Assembly (NCBI GenBank): GCA_010024525.1
Contig: RGGS01000067.1
Span: 1 to 6,780, forward strand
DNA length: 6,780 bases
Direction: 5' to 3'
Source of the DNA: Verrucomicrobiota bacterium
GTDB lineage: Bacteria > Verrucomicrobiota > Verrucomicrobiia > Methylacidiphilales > Verrucolacustridaceae
Position 1 is the stretch's first letter. The number at the start of each line of letters is the position of its first letter. Position numbers and translations under genes: made by a program. The notes under the pieces are model-generated. The model was not told the origin of the DNA, did not search any database, and saw nothing but the letters and a program-made list of their open reading frames with translations. Below are positions 6,366 through 6,780 of this stretch, piece after piece.

Positions 6366-6779
6366 CTAAGCCCGACCGCCGCGGACTTTCCACCAAATCC
6401 CCAAGCCACGCCAAAGCTTACTCCCCCAGGACAGGGAGTGCCGGCGGGAAAACACGTCGTATCCGGAAGACTCGATCGGATCCAGGATCCCCGCATAGAG
6501 CTCCCTCATCAGCCAGGTTGCCAGTTGCGGTCCCCCGGGGGGCAGTTGTCGGATTCCGGGTTCGGACAAGGCATACTGCTTGCGAGCCCGGTCCACCTGG
6601 AATTCCATAAACTCCTGCCAACGGCCAGAGCGCCTTCCCGCCAGCCACTCCTCCGTACGACCGTCGCGTCCGAAGTTATCATTGGTCCTTTGTTCGGCCC
6701 TGCCGGACGGACACGGCCATCCTATACATTCACTGGTGGTGGCGAAGGTTGGGGTCAAATTAATCTTCTCACCGCAACC
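6366..6779 (-). pseudogene. C-terminal fragment of phytoene/squalene synthase
   Basis: The frame runs from the right edge to TAG at 6368-6366. The part from about 6690 down matches the C-terminus of CrtB/HpnC/HpnD-type synthases, which join two prenyl diphosphates head to head: FQVDRAR..Y (6602-6573), LPPGGPQ, LYAGILDPIESSGYDVFSRRHSLS and a final KLWRGLGIWW. About 35-50 residues before this, the family has the second Asp-rich motif (QLTNxxRDxxxD) and then GRxYLP. The in-frame residues at that distance (INLTPTFATTSECIGW...GRAEQRTND) lack both, and neither other frame supplies them. The gene therefore looks truncated or rearranged on its 5' side, with foreign sequence at about 6690-6780. The TTG at 6758 is only the first formal start and has no visible ribosome binding site. 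An intact but divergent gene continuing past the edge, or a sequence error, cannot be excluded. The neighbouring CruF-like gene supports a phytoene synthase reading. Confidence 0.7.
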
Positions 6780-6780
6780 C

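Noticed and set aside
6361..6374. Hairpin CGGGT-CTAA-GCCCG between the convergent carotenoid genes as a terminator
   Set aside because: The stem is only 5 bp with a G-T pair, includes the stop codon of the synthase fragment, and lacks a T-run on either strand.
6477..6490. Two close GGATCC copies
   Set aside because: A short direct repeat inside coding sequence, with no surrounding structure to suggest an attachment or recombination site.

Overview
The window is a gene-dense, GC-rich bacterial chromosomal segment. Lnt, the last enzyme of lipoprotein triacylation, points to a Gram-negative (diderm) host. RF2 with a programmed frameshift, TrpC and TrpB add only that it is a bacterium that makes its own tryptophan. 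The overall flavour (lnt next to prfB, DUF422/CruF-type carotenoid enzyme plus phytoene synthase, EcKL-like phosphotransferase) would fit a Verrucomicrobiota/PVC-type or similar environmental bacterium, but that placement is a guess. No RNA genes, CRISPR arrays or complete mobile elements were seen.

Layout. Left edge to 790 (+): the 3' part of an aminoglycoside-phosphotransferase/ecdysteroid-kinase-like gene whose 5' end lies outside the window. It converges on trpB, and the two TAG stop codons share one CTAG at 787-790. From 5552 down to 787 (-) runs a tight four-gene array in the order lnt, prfB, trpC, trpB, with gaps of 33 bp, -4 bp (GTGA overlap) and 65 bp. It is probably one transcription unit. 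From 5634 to 6350 (+), divergent from lnt across an 81-bp gap, lies a CruF-like carotenoid membrane enzyme. From 6366 to the right edge (-), convergent with it, is the C-terminal part of a phytoene/squalene synthase whose upstream sequence does not look like that family.

Functionally the central array mixes envelope biogenesis (Lnt), translation termination (RF2) and the last steps of tryptophan synthesis (indole-glycerol-phosphate synthase and the tryptophan synthase beta subunit); trpF and trpA are not in view. The right end has two carotenoid-type genes that could belong to one pathway.

The most notable point is prfB. An uninterrupted reading gives only a 336-residue, N-terminally short RF2. 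Reading upstream shows a canonical autoregulatory +1 frameshift: an ATG at 3968, 24 codons, then CTT TGA C preceded by GGAGG at the same 3-nt spacing as in E. coli. This restores a 375-residue protein with SPF at 204-206 and GGQ at 249-251. Unusually, that Shine-Dalgarno-like stimulator is also one arm of a 35-nt imperfect hairpin (3903-3937). Because trpC starts inside the prfB stop codon, RF2 autoregulation could extend to tryptophan genes. This is a testable inference. I found no convincing entirely new system.
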